Under the pieces are notes generated by a model. That model saw only the letters and a program-made list of their open reading frames with translations, did no database searches and had not been told where the DNA came from. From Firm-08 sp045546995 (lineage in GTDB: Bacteria > Bacillota > Clostridia > Oscillospirales > QAKW01), in NCBI GenBank assembly GCA_045546995.1, contig JAZQDW010000044.1:1-42590 (forward strand): a stretch of DNA of 42,590 nucleotides, read 5' to 3'. The stretch's first letter is position 1. Each line of letters begins with the position of its first letter. Shown piece after piece: positions 25,028 to 33,109 of this stretch. Both the position numbers and the translations under genes were made by a program.

Positions 25028-25154
25028 AGTGATGCAGCTGCGCTGTGATAGGTGATGCGATGCGTTCTGTTCACGCGCCGCAGGCGTGCATCACAGACCG
25101 AAGGACGACATCACGCACGAAGTGCGCATCACGTTCCGCAAGGAACGCATCACT
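25028..25154. repeat. MITE-like palindrome cluster with terminal inverted repeats
   Basis: About 127 bases bounded by AGTGATGC (25028-25035) and its complement GCATCACT (25147-25154). A longer inner pair is GTGATGCGATGCGTTC (25052-25067) against GAACGCATCAC (25143-25153). Inside lie short hairpins set off by CATCAC at 25089, 25109, 25127 and 25148: CGCC-GCA-GGCG, CGCAC-GAA-GTGCG, and CGTTCC-GCAA-GGAACG. No open reading frame lies in it. It looks like a small non-autonomous mobile or REP-type element. Confidence 0.65.
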
Positions 25155-25196
25155 AAAAAAAGTCACTTTTGTCAGTAGACAAAAGTGACTTTTTTT
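25155..25196. terminator. Strong terminator after tRNA-Gly
   Basis: A perfect 19-bp stem (seven A, then GTCACTTTTGTC) with an AGTA loop and a run of seven T residues. It lies 2 bases beyond the 3' end of the tRNA on the minus strand and abuts the palindrome cluster on the other side. Confidence 0.9.
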
Positions 25197-25198
25197 CT

Positions 25199-25274
25199 TG
25201 GAGCGGGTGACGGGGCTCGAACCCGCTACCTCAACCTTGGCAAGGTTGCGCTCTACCAGATGAGCTACACCCGC
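25199..25274 (-). tRNA. tRNA-Gly (GCC)
   Basis: A 76-base tRNA on the minus strand with an encoded CCA end. The acceptor stem is GCGGGTG/CACCCGC, and the T-arm contains GGTTCGAGCC. The anticodon loop TTGCCAA is closed by CAACC/GGTTG, so the anticodon is GCC, reading GGC and GGU glycine codons. A consensus promoter lies upstream and a strong terminator immediately downstream, so it is a single-gene transcription unit. Confidence 0.96.
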
Positions 25275-25306
25275 ATATATCGCTCCTTTTTGCGGGAACG
25301 ATATAC

Positions 25307-25335
25307 ATTATAGCGGAGACATTCGAAAATGTCAA
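25307..25335 (-). promoter_or_regulatory. Consensus promoter of tRNA-Gly
   Basis: On the minus strand, TTGACA (25335-25330), exactly 17 bases, then TATAAT (25312-25307): a full consensus sigma-A promoter, as expected for a stable RNA gene. The -35 overlaps a small hairpin (25318-25333, GACATT-TTCG-AATGTC). Confidence 0.9.
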
Positions 25336-25353
25336 TACTTTTTTGAAACTTTT

Positions 25354-26991
25354 TTAATTTATTTTTTCGGCGCTCAACAATTCGACCAAATTGCCTTCCG
25401 TCTCTTTAAAGCTGACCTGAATCTCATCCCCGACGTTCAGGGCAATCAGGCTTTCGTTGGCGGATACCTTGATGGCAAAGAGTTGCTTTTGCCCCTCCAG
25501 CGTGAAATACAGTTTGGTATTGCCTTCCACCACGGCAGAGCGGATCTCACTCACCTTGGCGCTGAGTTCCACGGTCTGCGCCGTATCCTGCGGCTCCTCC
25601 AGCAGATCGTTACTGCTCAGCTTGGCAATATAATCTGCCTCACACTCCTTGAGGGTGTCGCCGGTACCGACGATCTGATATTGTTGCACGTTGACAAAGG
25701 CGTACATTTTTACCAATCCCGCCGCATCCTTCAAGGCGGTAAAATAGGTAGGCTCACCCGCTACGTTAAGCAACAGCGGAAACGTGGCATTGTACCGTAG
25801 GTTTTGCACCTCACCCTCTGCCGACGACATGGCCGAGAATTCCTCCGCGCCCGGAATGGCATAAAACTTGGTTTCCTTGGTACGTTGATTGGCCAGAATA
25901 AAGCCGACGTTGGATTCGTCCGCTGCCAGTGAGGTGACACCGGTATACATATACACGTCGTCGTTGATGGCGATATAATTATAGCCGGCAGTGGTCTGCT
26001 TACAATCCTTTTGACCAAAAATGGAATTCCAAAAGCCCTTTTGCAGGGTACCGTAATAATCGTATTGCTCGATGATCATTTCGGCATTGTAGGCACGGTC
26101 CACCCAGGAAGGCACGTCGGCAATATCGTAATAGATATCCTCGCCGGTAATGGCGTTGACCAATACCACGCCACCGATATCACGTCCACCGTACAAACCG
26201 ATATTATATACGATACGGGAGCAGACCCACCAGGGCGTGCCGTTTTCGTCAATTTCAAAATCGGGGCTTTCAAAAATATAGGTGGGATAGCGGAATCGCA
26301 AATGCCGCATCAAATAACGGTTAAAATGGTCGTCCAGAGTATATTTCATTCCCTGCTCCAGGCGATGCACCGTAACCTCCTGACTGACCATATCAATGGA
26401 AATATAGGCAGGAATGCCCGAGCTCATATTGCCCATCCATTTAAACAGGTCGGCATAGCCCAGCGGCGTAACACGGGTAGGTACGCCTTTATAATTGATC
26501 TGCGTATAGTTGTCCAGCACGTTAAACTGGCTGACCATATCCGACAGTTCACCCATTTTACGGTCGCCCAGTTTGGTCGCAGAATCCAGATCCAGCGTGG
26601 GGATCTGATCGTAAGAGATCTCCTTTACATCGGTTGTAAAGTCTCCTTCCTTTACATCCAGAAGCTGACGATAATCAGCGGCGCGCAGAAACACGGCGCC
26701 CCACAGCAAACCGATCAAATAGATCAGACCGCATACCGCCACTACACCGACCAGCACTCTGACCCGTACCGGCCAATGACGAATATCTCGCAGCGAGACG
26801 CTTTCCAGCTTTTCCACACGCTTTCCCTCGCAAATACGCAAGGTCAGCAGATACACAGCCAACAATACGCAGATCAGCACCAACAGTTGCGGATTATGGA
26901 TGCTGATAGCCGGCAACATAAAATAATAGATCAGCCCGGCCAACACAACGGTTACCAGGGTTGCCCACAAATACTTTGCCACTTTTTTCAT
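25354..26991 (-). CDS. Unknown membrane protein with three N-terminal helices and large soluble domain
   Basis: A 545-residue protein that I do not recognise. Three hydrophobic helices (about 5-24, 31-50 and 79-105) precede a long soluble part of roughly 440 residues, rich in aromatic and acidic residues, probably outside the membrane. It includes repeats of a VYMYTGVTS and YFTALKDAAG kind. The last 70 residues look like an OB-type beta domain (KLYFTLEGQKQLFAIKV, then GDEIQVSFKE). ATG at 26991 follows AAGGAG; a longer open frame reaches into thiI but has no ribosome binding site. It starts 10 bases after the thiI stop and ends the seven-gene run. Confidence 0.78.
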   Translation of the reverse strand: MKKVAKYLWATLVTVVLAGLIYYFMLPAISIHNPQLLVLICVLLAVYLLTLRICEGKRVEKLESVSLRDIRHWPVRVRVLVGVVAVCGLIYLIGLLWGAVFLRAADYRQLLDVKEGDFTTDVKEISYDQIPTLDLDSATKLGDRKMGELSDMVSQFNVLDNYTQINYKGVPTRVTPLGYADLFKWMGNMSSGIPAYISIDMVSQEVTVHRLEQGMKYTLDDHFNRYLMRHLRFRYPTYIFESPDFEIDENGTPWWVCSRIVYNIGLYGGRDIGGVVLVNAITGEDIYYDIADVPSWVDRAYNAEMIIEQYDYYGTLQKGFWNSIFGQKDCKQTTAGYNYIAINDDVYMYTGVTSLAADESNVGFILANQRTKETKFYAIPGAEEFSAMSSAEGEVQNLRYNATFPLLLNVAGEPTYFTALKDAAGLVKMYAFVNVQQYQIVGTGDTLKECEADYIAKLSSNDLLEEPQDTAQTVELSAKVSEIRSAVVEGNTKLYFTLEGQKQLFAIKVSANESLIALNVGDEIQVSFKETEGNLVELLSAEKIN

Positions 26992-27001
26992 AAAAAACTC
27001 C

Positions 27002-28168
27002 TTACAGATCGATAAATTCGATATTTTCAAAGGCCCGATCCACCAAGGCGTCGATATCCAGTTTTTCTTCCTCACGAATGATCTCGTCCAGATGGGGGCG
27101 GGTCTTGGGATGCTTGGGGGTAAATACGGTACAGCAATCCTCATACGGTTCGATGGAGGTCTCAAAGGTGCCGATGGCACGGGAGATCTTCACGATCTCA
27201 TCCTTATCCATGCCGATGAGAGGCCGCAACGTGGGGGCAGGCACCGTGGCATCGGTAATGGCAATGGCCTGCAGTGTCTGGCTGGCCACCTGTCCCAGAC
27301 TTTCACCGGTGATCAGGCACTCCGACTTGGACGCCTTCATCACTTTATAGGCCACACGCATCATAAAACGGCGCATGATCACGGTAAACAGATCCTCTTC
27401 GCACTTTTCCAGAATCTCCTTTTGGATCTCGGTAAAATGCACCACGCGCAGGCGCATTCCGGGGCAATAGTCGCTCATAATTTTGGCCAGTTGTACCACC
27501 TTCAGCTTTGCCCGCTCACCGGTGTAGGGCGGCGAAAAGAAATGCAGCGGTACCAATTGTACGCCACGCTTGGCGATCATATGTCCGGCCACCGGCGAGT
27601 CGATACCGCCGGACAACAGCAGCACGCCTTTGCCGGCCGAGCCGTAGGGCATACCGCCGGCGCCCTGCAGCTGATCGGTGTGCAGATAGGTGCCGTTTTC
27701 ACGCACCTCGGCCATCACCAGCACCTCGGGATGATGCACGTCTACCTTCAGCTTGTGTTGGGCGCTTAAAATCGCGCCGCCCACCTCACGGCTCAATTCG
27801 ATGGAATTGAGAGGAAAACGTTTATCCGCGCGCTTGCTTTCCACCTTGAAGGTCTTTACGCCCTCCAACTGAGGCGCGATATAGGCGATCGCCATTTCCT
27901 TGATCTGTTCGATATCCTTCGAGCAGACCACCGCGCGGGACAGTTTTACAAAGCCGAAAATTCGACTCATCTTTTCCATTGCGCCATCCAGATCACAAAA
28001 ATCATCCTGCGGCTCCACGTAGACGGTGGACTGCCGCAAATCAATATCAAATTCACCGAACGGCTTGACCGCGCCACGCACCTGACGAAGCAGCATACTT
28101 TCAAAACGGCGGCGATTGAGACCCTTCAACACGATCTCACCGCACTTGGCCAAAATAATTTCTTTCAT
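27002..28168 (-). CDS. thiI: tRNA 4-thiouridine synthase ThiI (no rhodanese domain)
   Basis: A 388-residue ThiI. It has an N-terminal ferredoxin-like and THUMP region (about 1-165) that binds tRNA, then a PP-loop ATPase domain with SGGIDSP near residue 185, which adenylates U8 of tRNA. It lacks the C-terminal rhodanese domain carried by the Escherichia coli enzyme, so sulfur must come straight from a partner. The cysteine desulfurase encoded 9 bases upstream fits, as in the NifZ-ThiI pair known from Bacillus subtilis. AGGAG precedes the ATG. A role in thiamine synthesis is less likely without rhodanese. Confidence 0.95.
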   Translation of the reverse strand: MKEIILAKCGEIVLKGLNRRRFESMLLRQVRGAVKPFGEFDIDLRQSTVYVEPQDDFCDLDGAMEKMSRIFGFVKLSRAVVCSKDIEQIKEMAIAYIAPQLEGVKTFKVESKRADKRFPLNSIELSREVGGAILSAQHKLKVDVHHPEVLVMAEVRENGTYLHTDQLQGAGGMPYGSAGKGVLLLSGGIDSPVAGHMIAKRGVQLVPLHFFSPPYTGERAKLKVVQLAKIMSDYCPGMRLRVVHFTEIQKEILEKCEEDLFTVIMRRFMMRVAYKVMKASKSECLITGESLGQVASQTLQAIAITDATVPAPTLRPLIGMDKDEIVKISRAIGTFETSIEPYEDCCTVFTPKHPKTRPHLDEIIREEEKLDIDALVDRAFENIEFIDL

Positions 28169-28177
28169 AGTGTTCTC

Positions 28178-29302
28178 CTATTTATACTTTTTAATCAGCG
28201 TTGCCGATGCCCGATCTGCAGCAGCAAAAAACGCATCCACGTCTTGTTTTGTATTTATATGGCTGAAACTGACACGAATAGCCCCCAGCACGTTCAGCCG
28301 CGGCGCATTCATCCGATCCAGAATCGAGCCGTGTCCGCTGTTGTTGGAGCAGGCGGCGCCGACCGAAACGTATACTTGTTCACTTTCCAATTGATGCAGT
28401 ACGTTTTCGCCTACGTAGCCCAAAAAGGAAATATTGACAATATGGGGAGCATAGGATCGCTCGTCCCGATTGACCGCCAGATACGCTCGCCCGGCCGCCA
28501 AGGATAAAAAGTACTCGCTCAGCTCTCGCAAGTGGGCGTTACGCTCACGCAGTTGCCGACTCGCCAGTTCCAGCGCCTTGCCCATTCCCACGATAGCAGG
28601 GGTATTATGGGTACCGGAGATCAGCCCCTTTTCTTGACCGCCGCCGTGCACGATGGGCAACAAGCGGGTACCGCTTTTAACAAACAGCGCCCCACAGCCC
28701 TTTGGCCCGTGAAATTTATGAGCGCTGAGCGTCAAAAGATCACAGCCCAGTCGACGGACGTTAACGGGAATCTTACCCACCGCCTGCACCGCATCCACGT
28801 GTAGCAGGGCCGGCGCTCCTTTGCGACGGATGAGAGTGGGTAATTGCTCCACCGGCAAGATCAACCCCGTTTCATTGTTAACCAGCATACAGCTGACCAA
28901 CACGGTCTTTTCATCGATTGCGGCGGCAAAGGCCTCCACCGTCGGCTCGACCTCTACCACACGAAATCCCTCTTCCGTCAGGTTTCGCGCCGCTTCACGC
29001 ACGCAAGCGTGCTCGATGGCGGAAATAACGATCTTATCGCCGCTCCGCTTACGGGCACGGGCGCCGCCGAGAATAGCTGCATTATTGCAAAAGGTGCCGC
29101 CGGAGGCAAAAAAGATCTCTTCCGCCTTCGCGCCCAATGCCTGCGCCACCTGATTGCGAGCGGTGCCGACTGCCTCCTCCGCCAGCACACCCTGCAAATG
29201 CAGGGAGGACGGATTGCCGAACAGCTGTGTATTCATTTGTTCCATCGCCGCCGTAACCTCCGGCAGCGGCGCCGTCGTAGCGGCGTTATCCAGATAAACC
29301 AT
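28178..29302 (-). CDS. Cysteine desulfurase (NifS/NifZ-like), sulfur donor for ThiI
   Basis: A 374-residue fold type I PLP enzyme that takes sulfur from cysteine as persulfide, leaving alanine. It shows VYLDNAATT at the N-terminus, HVDAVQAVG with the PLP-pairing Asp, SAHKFHGPKG with the PLP lysine, and GAACSNNSGHGS with the persulfide cysteine. The cysteine loop is of the group I type. ATG at 29302 follows GGAGAG; the TTG further up is less likely. Its position directly before thiI, and the lack of iscU or sufU here, point to tRNA thiolation as its main role, with iron-sulfur assembly as an alternative. Confidence 0.92.
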   Translation of the reverse strand: MVYLDNAATTAPLPEVTAAMEQMNTQLFGNPSSLHLQGVLAEEAVGTARNQVAQALGAKAEEIFFASGGTFCNNAAILGGARARKRSGDKIVISAIEHACVREAARNLTEEGFRVVEVEPTVEAFAAAIDEKTVLVSCMLVNNETGLILPVEQLPTLIRRKGAPALLHVDAVQAVGKIPVNVRRLGCDLLTLSAHKFHGPKGCGALFVKSGTRLLPIVHGGGQEKGLISGTHNTPAIVGMGKALELASRQLRERNAHLRELSEYFLSLAAGRAYLAVNRDERSYAPHIVNISFLGYVGENVLHQLESEQVYVSVGAACSNNSGHGSILDRMNAPRLNVLGAIRVSFSHINTKQDVDAFFAAADRASATLIKKYK

Positions 29303-29322
29303 AGAACTCTCCAAAAAACAGG

Positions 29323-30366
29323 TTACTTTTCAAAAAAAGGCGAAAAAGCCTTGGGCAGCGCATACTCCTGCTGCAGTTGTTGTTTCTTTACGAGTGTAAA
29401 GCCGTCTGCCTTGTCACACATGGCGACAAATCCGTCCATCTCCCAGATCTTATGGGTAAAGACGTGTTTACGGTGTCCCAGCGACCGTAGTTCCCGTACG
29501 ACGATGCCTTCCGCCTGCAGGGCGGCCAACAGCGCCGGCTCCTCCGGCTGACCCGTGGTATGCCACGGCTCCCACAGACCGGCCAGCAGACCCTTTGCCG
29601 GGCGTTTCCGTAAAAATACACCCTGCTCGTTACAAAGAACACATACCGTCATCGGTACGATCTCCTTTTGCGGTTTGGGTGGCAACACCGGCAATCTTGC
29701 CGCGCGTCCGGCCGCAAAGCCACGGCAACGGGCACGCCACGGACAAATATCGCATTTCGGATTGCCGGGCAGACACACCAGCGCCCCCAATTCCATCAGC
29801 GCTTGTGTAAAGTCTCCGCACTTGTCAATCGGCGACACTGCTTGCAACACTGCTGCCAGTTCTTTTTTATGCTTATCGTCGGAAATGACCGTATCAATAT
29901 TCAAAAATCGGGCAAACACACGGATCACGTTGCCGTCCACCGCCGCAGCCGGCAGGCCGAATGCAATAGAACGGATGGCGCCGGCAGTATAATCACCGAT
30001 CCCCGGCAGGGAAAGCAAGCTTTTTTCGTCACTTGGCAAAAAGCCGCCGAAATCGCGTACGACGATCTCTGCGGCCTTTTTCAGATTTCTGACTCTGGAA
30101 TAATATCCCAGACCTTCCCACAACTTATACAGCTGTTCCATATCCGCCGCCGCAAGTGCCTGCACTGTGGGCAATGCCGCCATCCATCGATCGAAGTAGG
30201 CGCGCACCGCCTCCACCCTGGTTTGTTGAAGCATAATCTCCGACACCCAGGTACGGTAAGGGGAAACCTCATCCCGCCACGCCATCGGCCGCTTGCACAC
30301 GTCATACCAGGCAAGCAGTTCAGCGATGGCCGGCTGAATCATCTGTTGGGGAAACAATTCCATCAT
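29323..30366 (-). CDS. mutY: A/G-specific adenine glycosylase
   Basis: A 347-residue base-excision repair enzyme that removes adenine mispaired with 8-oxoguanine. It shows WRDEVSPYRTWVSEIMLQQT (the MutY catalytic Glu lies in this segment), the helix-hairpin-helix LPGIGDYTAGAI, and the catalytic Asp in AVDGNVIRV. The iron-sulfur cysteines follow as CLPGNPKCDICPWRARC (C-x6-C-x2-C-x5-C). The last 120 residues form the NUDIX-like 8-oxoG recognition domain. Length is typical. The start overlaps the upstream kinase stop by 4 bases (ATGA), so translation is probably coupled. Confidence 0.95.
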   Translation of the reverse strand: MMELFPQQMIQPAIAELLAWYDVCKRPMAWRDEVSPYRTWVSEIMLQQTRVEAVRAYFDRWMAALPTVQALAAADMEQLYKLWEGLGYYSRVRNLKKAAEIVVRDFGGFLPSDEKSLLSLPGIGDYTAGAIRSIAFGLPAAAVDGNVIRVFARFLNIDTVISDDKHKKELAAVLQAVSPIDKCGDFTQALMELGALVCLPGNPKCDICPWRARCRGFAAGRAARLPVLPPKPQKEIVPMTVCVLCNEQGVFLRKRPAKGLLAGLWEPWHTTGQPEEPALLAALQAEGIVVRELRSLGHRKHVFTHKIWEMDGFVAMCDKADGFTLVKKQQLQQEYALPKAFSPFFEK

Positions 30367-30980
30367 TTCGTAAGATTCATCATTGCCTTGATCAGTTCCA
30401 CAGCACCCTGCTCACCAATCTTGGCGGTGTTGAGGCAAACGTCAAAGTTTTGCGGATTGCCCCACTCACGGCTGGTATAATACGAATAATATACTCTGCG
30501 CTTTTTATCGGTTTTGTTGATCAGTTTTTTGGCGGCAGCCTCGTCCAGCTCCATACGGCGGGAGATCTGCTCCACACGAACCTTCATATCGCAATCGATA
30601 TACACGTTGAGCACGTTGTCATAGTGACGCAGTATGTAGGCCGCGCATCTTCCGACGAAAACGCAGTTGCCCTGATCGGCCTTTTCACGGATGATCTCAC
30701 TTTGAATTTCAAAGAGACGGTCATCGCTGAGAGAATCGTTATAGTGAATCGGCACGCCCTGACCGCTGTACAGGCCCATTGCCAAGGAATACAGCAGGCT
30801 GGAACGGGGAGAACGGTCACTCTTGAAATAATCCTCTACCAGACCGGTCTTTTCGCTGGCAATACGCATAATATCCTTATCGTAAAAGTCATAGCCCAGC
30901 TCTTTGGCCAGCGCCTTGCCGATGCCCTTACCGTTGGAGCCAAAGGTACGGCTGATGGTAATAATGTTGGTCTTGCTCAT
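30363..30980 (-). CDS. Cytidylate kinase-like family protein
   Basis: A 205-residue P-loop kinase of the cytidylate-kinase-like family. The phosphate loop is GSNGKGIGK (residues 14-22). Downstream are the charged DFYDKDIM stretch, which matches the substrate region of Cmk, and a lid rich in Lys and Arg (KKLINKTDKKRRVYY). It is shorter and more divergent than housekeeping Cmk, so its true substrate is uncertain; members of this group are widespread in Clostridia. GGAG precedes the ATG, and it lies 11 bases after fakA. Confidence 0.87.
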   Translation of the reverse strand: MSKTNIITISRTFGSNGKGIGKALAKELGYDFYDKDIMRIASEKTGLVEDYFKSDRSPRSSLLYSLAMGLYSGQGVPIHYNDSLSDDRLFEIQSEIIREKADQGNCVFVGRCAAYILRHYDNVLNVYIDCDMKVRVEQISRRMELDEAAAKKLINKTDKKRRVYYSYYTSREWGNPQNFDVCLNTAKIGEQGAVELIKAMMNLTK

Positions 30981-30991
30981 ACAGACACTCC

Positions 30992-32620
30992 TTATTCTAC
31001 GGAAATAATATACGAGTAAACGGGCTGCCCACCCTCCAGGGCAACCACCTCGGCATCCGGAGCCAAGGTCTCGATACGGCTACGGATCTCCTCTGCCTGC
31101 TCGGCATTGGTACCCTCACCGTAAAACAGATTGATATAGCAGGTGTCCTCGTCAATCATGGGGGTGATCAGTTTTTCTGCCAGCACGATCATATCGTCCT
31201 CAACGAAAGAAACCTTATTTTCCAGCAGACCCAGCAGTTGTCCCTGCTTGATCTCCTTGTCATCAAAAACACTGTCACGGGCGGCGTAGGTGATGTGCGC
31301 CGTTTTAACCGAGCCGACGTACTCGTTCATTGCCGCGGTGTTCTCCTCCACGCTCTGCTCGGCGTCAAAGCCCAACATTGCGGAAATGCCCTGCGGAATG
31401 GTACGGGTCGGAATAATCACTACCTTCTTCTCGGTCAAATCCACGCATTGCTCAGCCGAGAGAATGATATTTTTGTTGTTGGGCAAAACGAATACGGTTT
31501 TGCTGGGGGCGCGCTCCACCGCCGCCAGAATGTCATCGGTGGAGGGGTTCATCGTCTGGCCACCGCCAACGATCTCGTCAATACCCAAATCCTTAAACAC
31601 GCCGGTAATACCGTCACCGGCGCAAACGGCTACGAATGCATAGGGCTTCATCTCCACCGGGGCGGGGGCGGCTGCGGGAGCAGCGGCCATATTGGCCTCA
31701 TGCTGCAACTTCATATTCTCTACCTTCAAGGTGGCGATGGCGCCGAAGGTCAACGCCTCCTCAATGGCGCGGCCGGGATGGTTGGTATGCACGTGTACCT
31801 TGATGATCTCATCATTTTCAACGGCTACCACGCAATCTCCGATGCTCTCAAGATAGGAGCGAAGCGCGGAAACCTTTTTCTTTTTCTTGGGATCTTTATT
31901 GATAATATACTCAGTGCAATATGCAAATTTGATCTCTTCGGTGTCGAATTTGTTAAAGTCGGCAAAGTCAACTGTTTCGGGGGTCTGTTCGACCTGACCG
32001 CCCTCGATGACCTCACCGGTCTGCAGGGTGTGCAGCATACCCTCTAAGATTACCAAAAAGCCCTTACCGCCAGCATCCACAACGCCGGCCTGCTTCAATA
32101 CGGGCAGCATTTCAGGGGTTTGGTTGAGGGTCTCGATCCCCTGCTCGATATAATAGGCAAACACCGCCTTGGCATCGTTGTTGACCGAAGCAAACTCCTT
32201 AGTTTTTTCTGCCGCAACACGCGCCACAGTCAGAATGGTACCCTCCGTGGGCTTCATAACCGCCTGATAAGCGGCCTCCACACCCTTCTCAAAGCCGGAG
32301 GCAATGGCCTGCCCATCAGCATTTTCCAGACCGTCCAGTCCTTTGGAAAAACCACGGAACAACAGGCTGAGGATAACGCCGCTGTTACCGCGGGCGCCCT
32401 TCAGCAGAGCATTGGCAACAATCTTACCAATCTCTCCTGCCGTTTTGTCCGAATGGAGCAAAAGCTCCTTCTCGGCCGCAGACATAGTCATAGACATATT
32501 GGTACCGGTGTCGCCGTCGGGAACGGGAAAAACGTTTAACGCATTGACCGCTTCCATCTGATTGGAAATATTGTGCGCACCGGAGATGAACATTTGTTTG
32601 AGTAAATTACCGCTGATCAT
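30992..32620 (-). CDS. fakA: DAK2/DegV-type fatty acid kinase subunit (YloV/FakA)
   Basis: A 542-residue protein. The N-terminal DAK2 (dihydroxyacetone-kinase-like) domain has the nucleotide-site motif NVFPVPDGDTGTNM (about 29-42) with metal-binding aspartates. A middle domain and a DegV-like C-terminal part follow (KTVFVLPNNKNI, RTIPQGISAM). In Staphylococcus aureus FakA phosphorylates fatty acids presented by FakB proteins for membrane lipid synthesis. An alanine-rich linker (about 315-325) splits the halves. It starts 4 bases after the Asp23 gene, the same order as yloU-yloV in Bacillus subtilis. No fakB is in the window. Confidence 0.9.
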   Translation of the reverse strand: MISGNLLKQMFISGAHNISNQMEAVNALNVFPVPDGDTGTNMSMTMSAAEKELLLHSDKTAGEIGKIVANALLKGARGNSGVILSLLFRGFSKGLDGLENADGQAIASGFEKGVEAAYQAVMKPTEGTILTVARVAAEKTKEFASVNNDAKAVFAYYIEQGIETLNQTPEMLPVLKQAGVVDAGGKGFLVILEGMLHTLQTGEVIEGGQVEQTPETVDFADFNKFDTEEIKFAYCTEYIINKDPKKKKKVSALRSYLESIGDCVVAVENDEIIKVHVHTNHPGRAIEEALTFGAIATLKVENMKLQHEANMAAAPAAAPAPVEMKPYAFVAVCAGDGITGVFKDLGIDEIVGGGQTMNPSTDDILAAVERAPSKTVFVLPNNKNIILSAEQCVDLTEKKVVIIPTRTIPQGISAMLGFDAEQSVEENTAAMNEYVGSVKTAHITYAARDSVFDDKEIKQGQLLGLLENKVSFVEDDMIVLAEKLITPMIDEDTCYINLFYGEGTNAEQAEEIRSRIETLAPDAEVVALEGGQPVYSYIISVE

Positions 32621-32624
32621 CCGC

Positions 32625-32984
32625 TTACTCTCCCTGTCCGGTCTTCATTGCGTCAATGCAAATGTTGACCTTTTTAACGTGAAAGCCGGTTTTTTGCTCA
32701 ACGGCATATTTGGCCTCCTGAATAATGCTGTGGCTGATGGCAGGAAGATTCACACCGTAAGAAACGATGATATGCAACTCCAGAATCAAGCTCTCCCCGT
32801 CAGCCATCACTTTAACACCACGGCTGTAATGCTCTTTTTTCAACAGCGAAACAATGCCGTCCTTGGCACTGGCCGCCGCCATACCCACCACGCCGAAGCA
32901 ATTGTTGACAACGTTGCCGACGATGGTACCGAAAACGTTTTCAGAAACGGTGATCAAACCGTTATGATTTTTCAGTTGGATCAT
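32625..32984 (-). CDS. Asp23/Gls24 family protein (YloU-like)
   Basis: A 119-residue Asp23-family protein: GLITVSENVFGTIVGN at the start, VVGMAAASAKDGI, then LELHIIVSYGVNLPAIS and a closing VKKVNICIDAM. These are the usual conserved blocks. Such proteins are linked to cell-envelope homeostasis in Firmicutes. It is the first gene of the seven-gene run that continues with fakA. ATG at 32984 follows GGGAGGA; the upstream ATG at 32999 lies before that site and is not used. A plausible promoter lies about 40 bases upstream. Confidence 0.93.
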   Translation of the reverse strand: MIQLKNHNGLITVSENVFGTIVGNVVNNCFGVVGMAAASAKDGIVSLLKKEHYSRGVKVMADGESLILELHIIVSYGVNLPAISHSIIQEAKYAVEQKTGFHVKKVNICIDAMKTGQGE

Positions 32985-33021
32985 AAAGATTCCTCCCAAA
33001 TAATATATTATTACATAGTAT

Positions 33022-33050
33022 ATTTTATATTATTTCGCTATAATTTACAA
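33022..33050 (-). promoter_or_regulatory. Promoter of the asp23-fakA operon
   Basis: On the minus strand, -35 TTGTAA (33050-33045), a 17-base spacer, and -10 TAAAAT (33027-33022) in very AT-rich surroundings. Confidence 0.6.
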
Positions 33051-33109
33051 CCCCTTTTTCATTTTTTTGTATACCGCGCCATATTTTTTAGAAGAAGAGG
33101 TGGTTTTTT

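Noticed and set aside
25028..25154. CRISPR array, suggested by evenly spaced CATCAC
   Set aside because: The repeated unit is six bases, the spacers are palindromes of 12-15 bases, and no cas gene is present.
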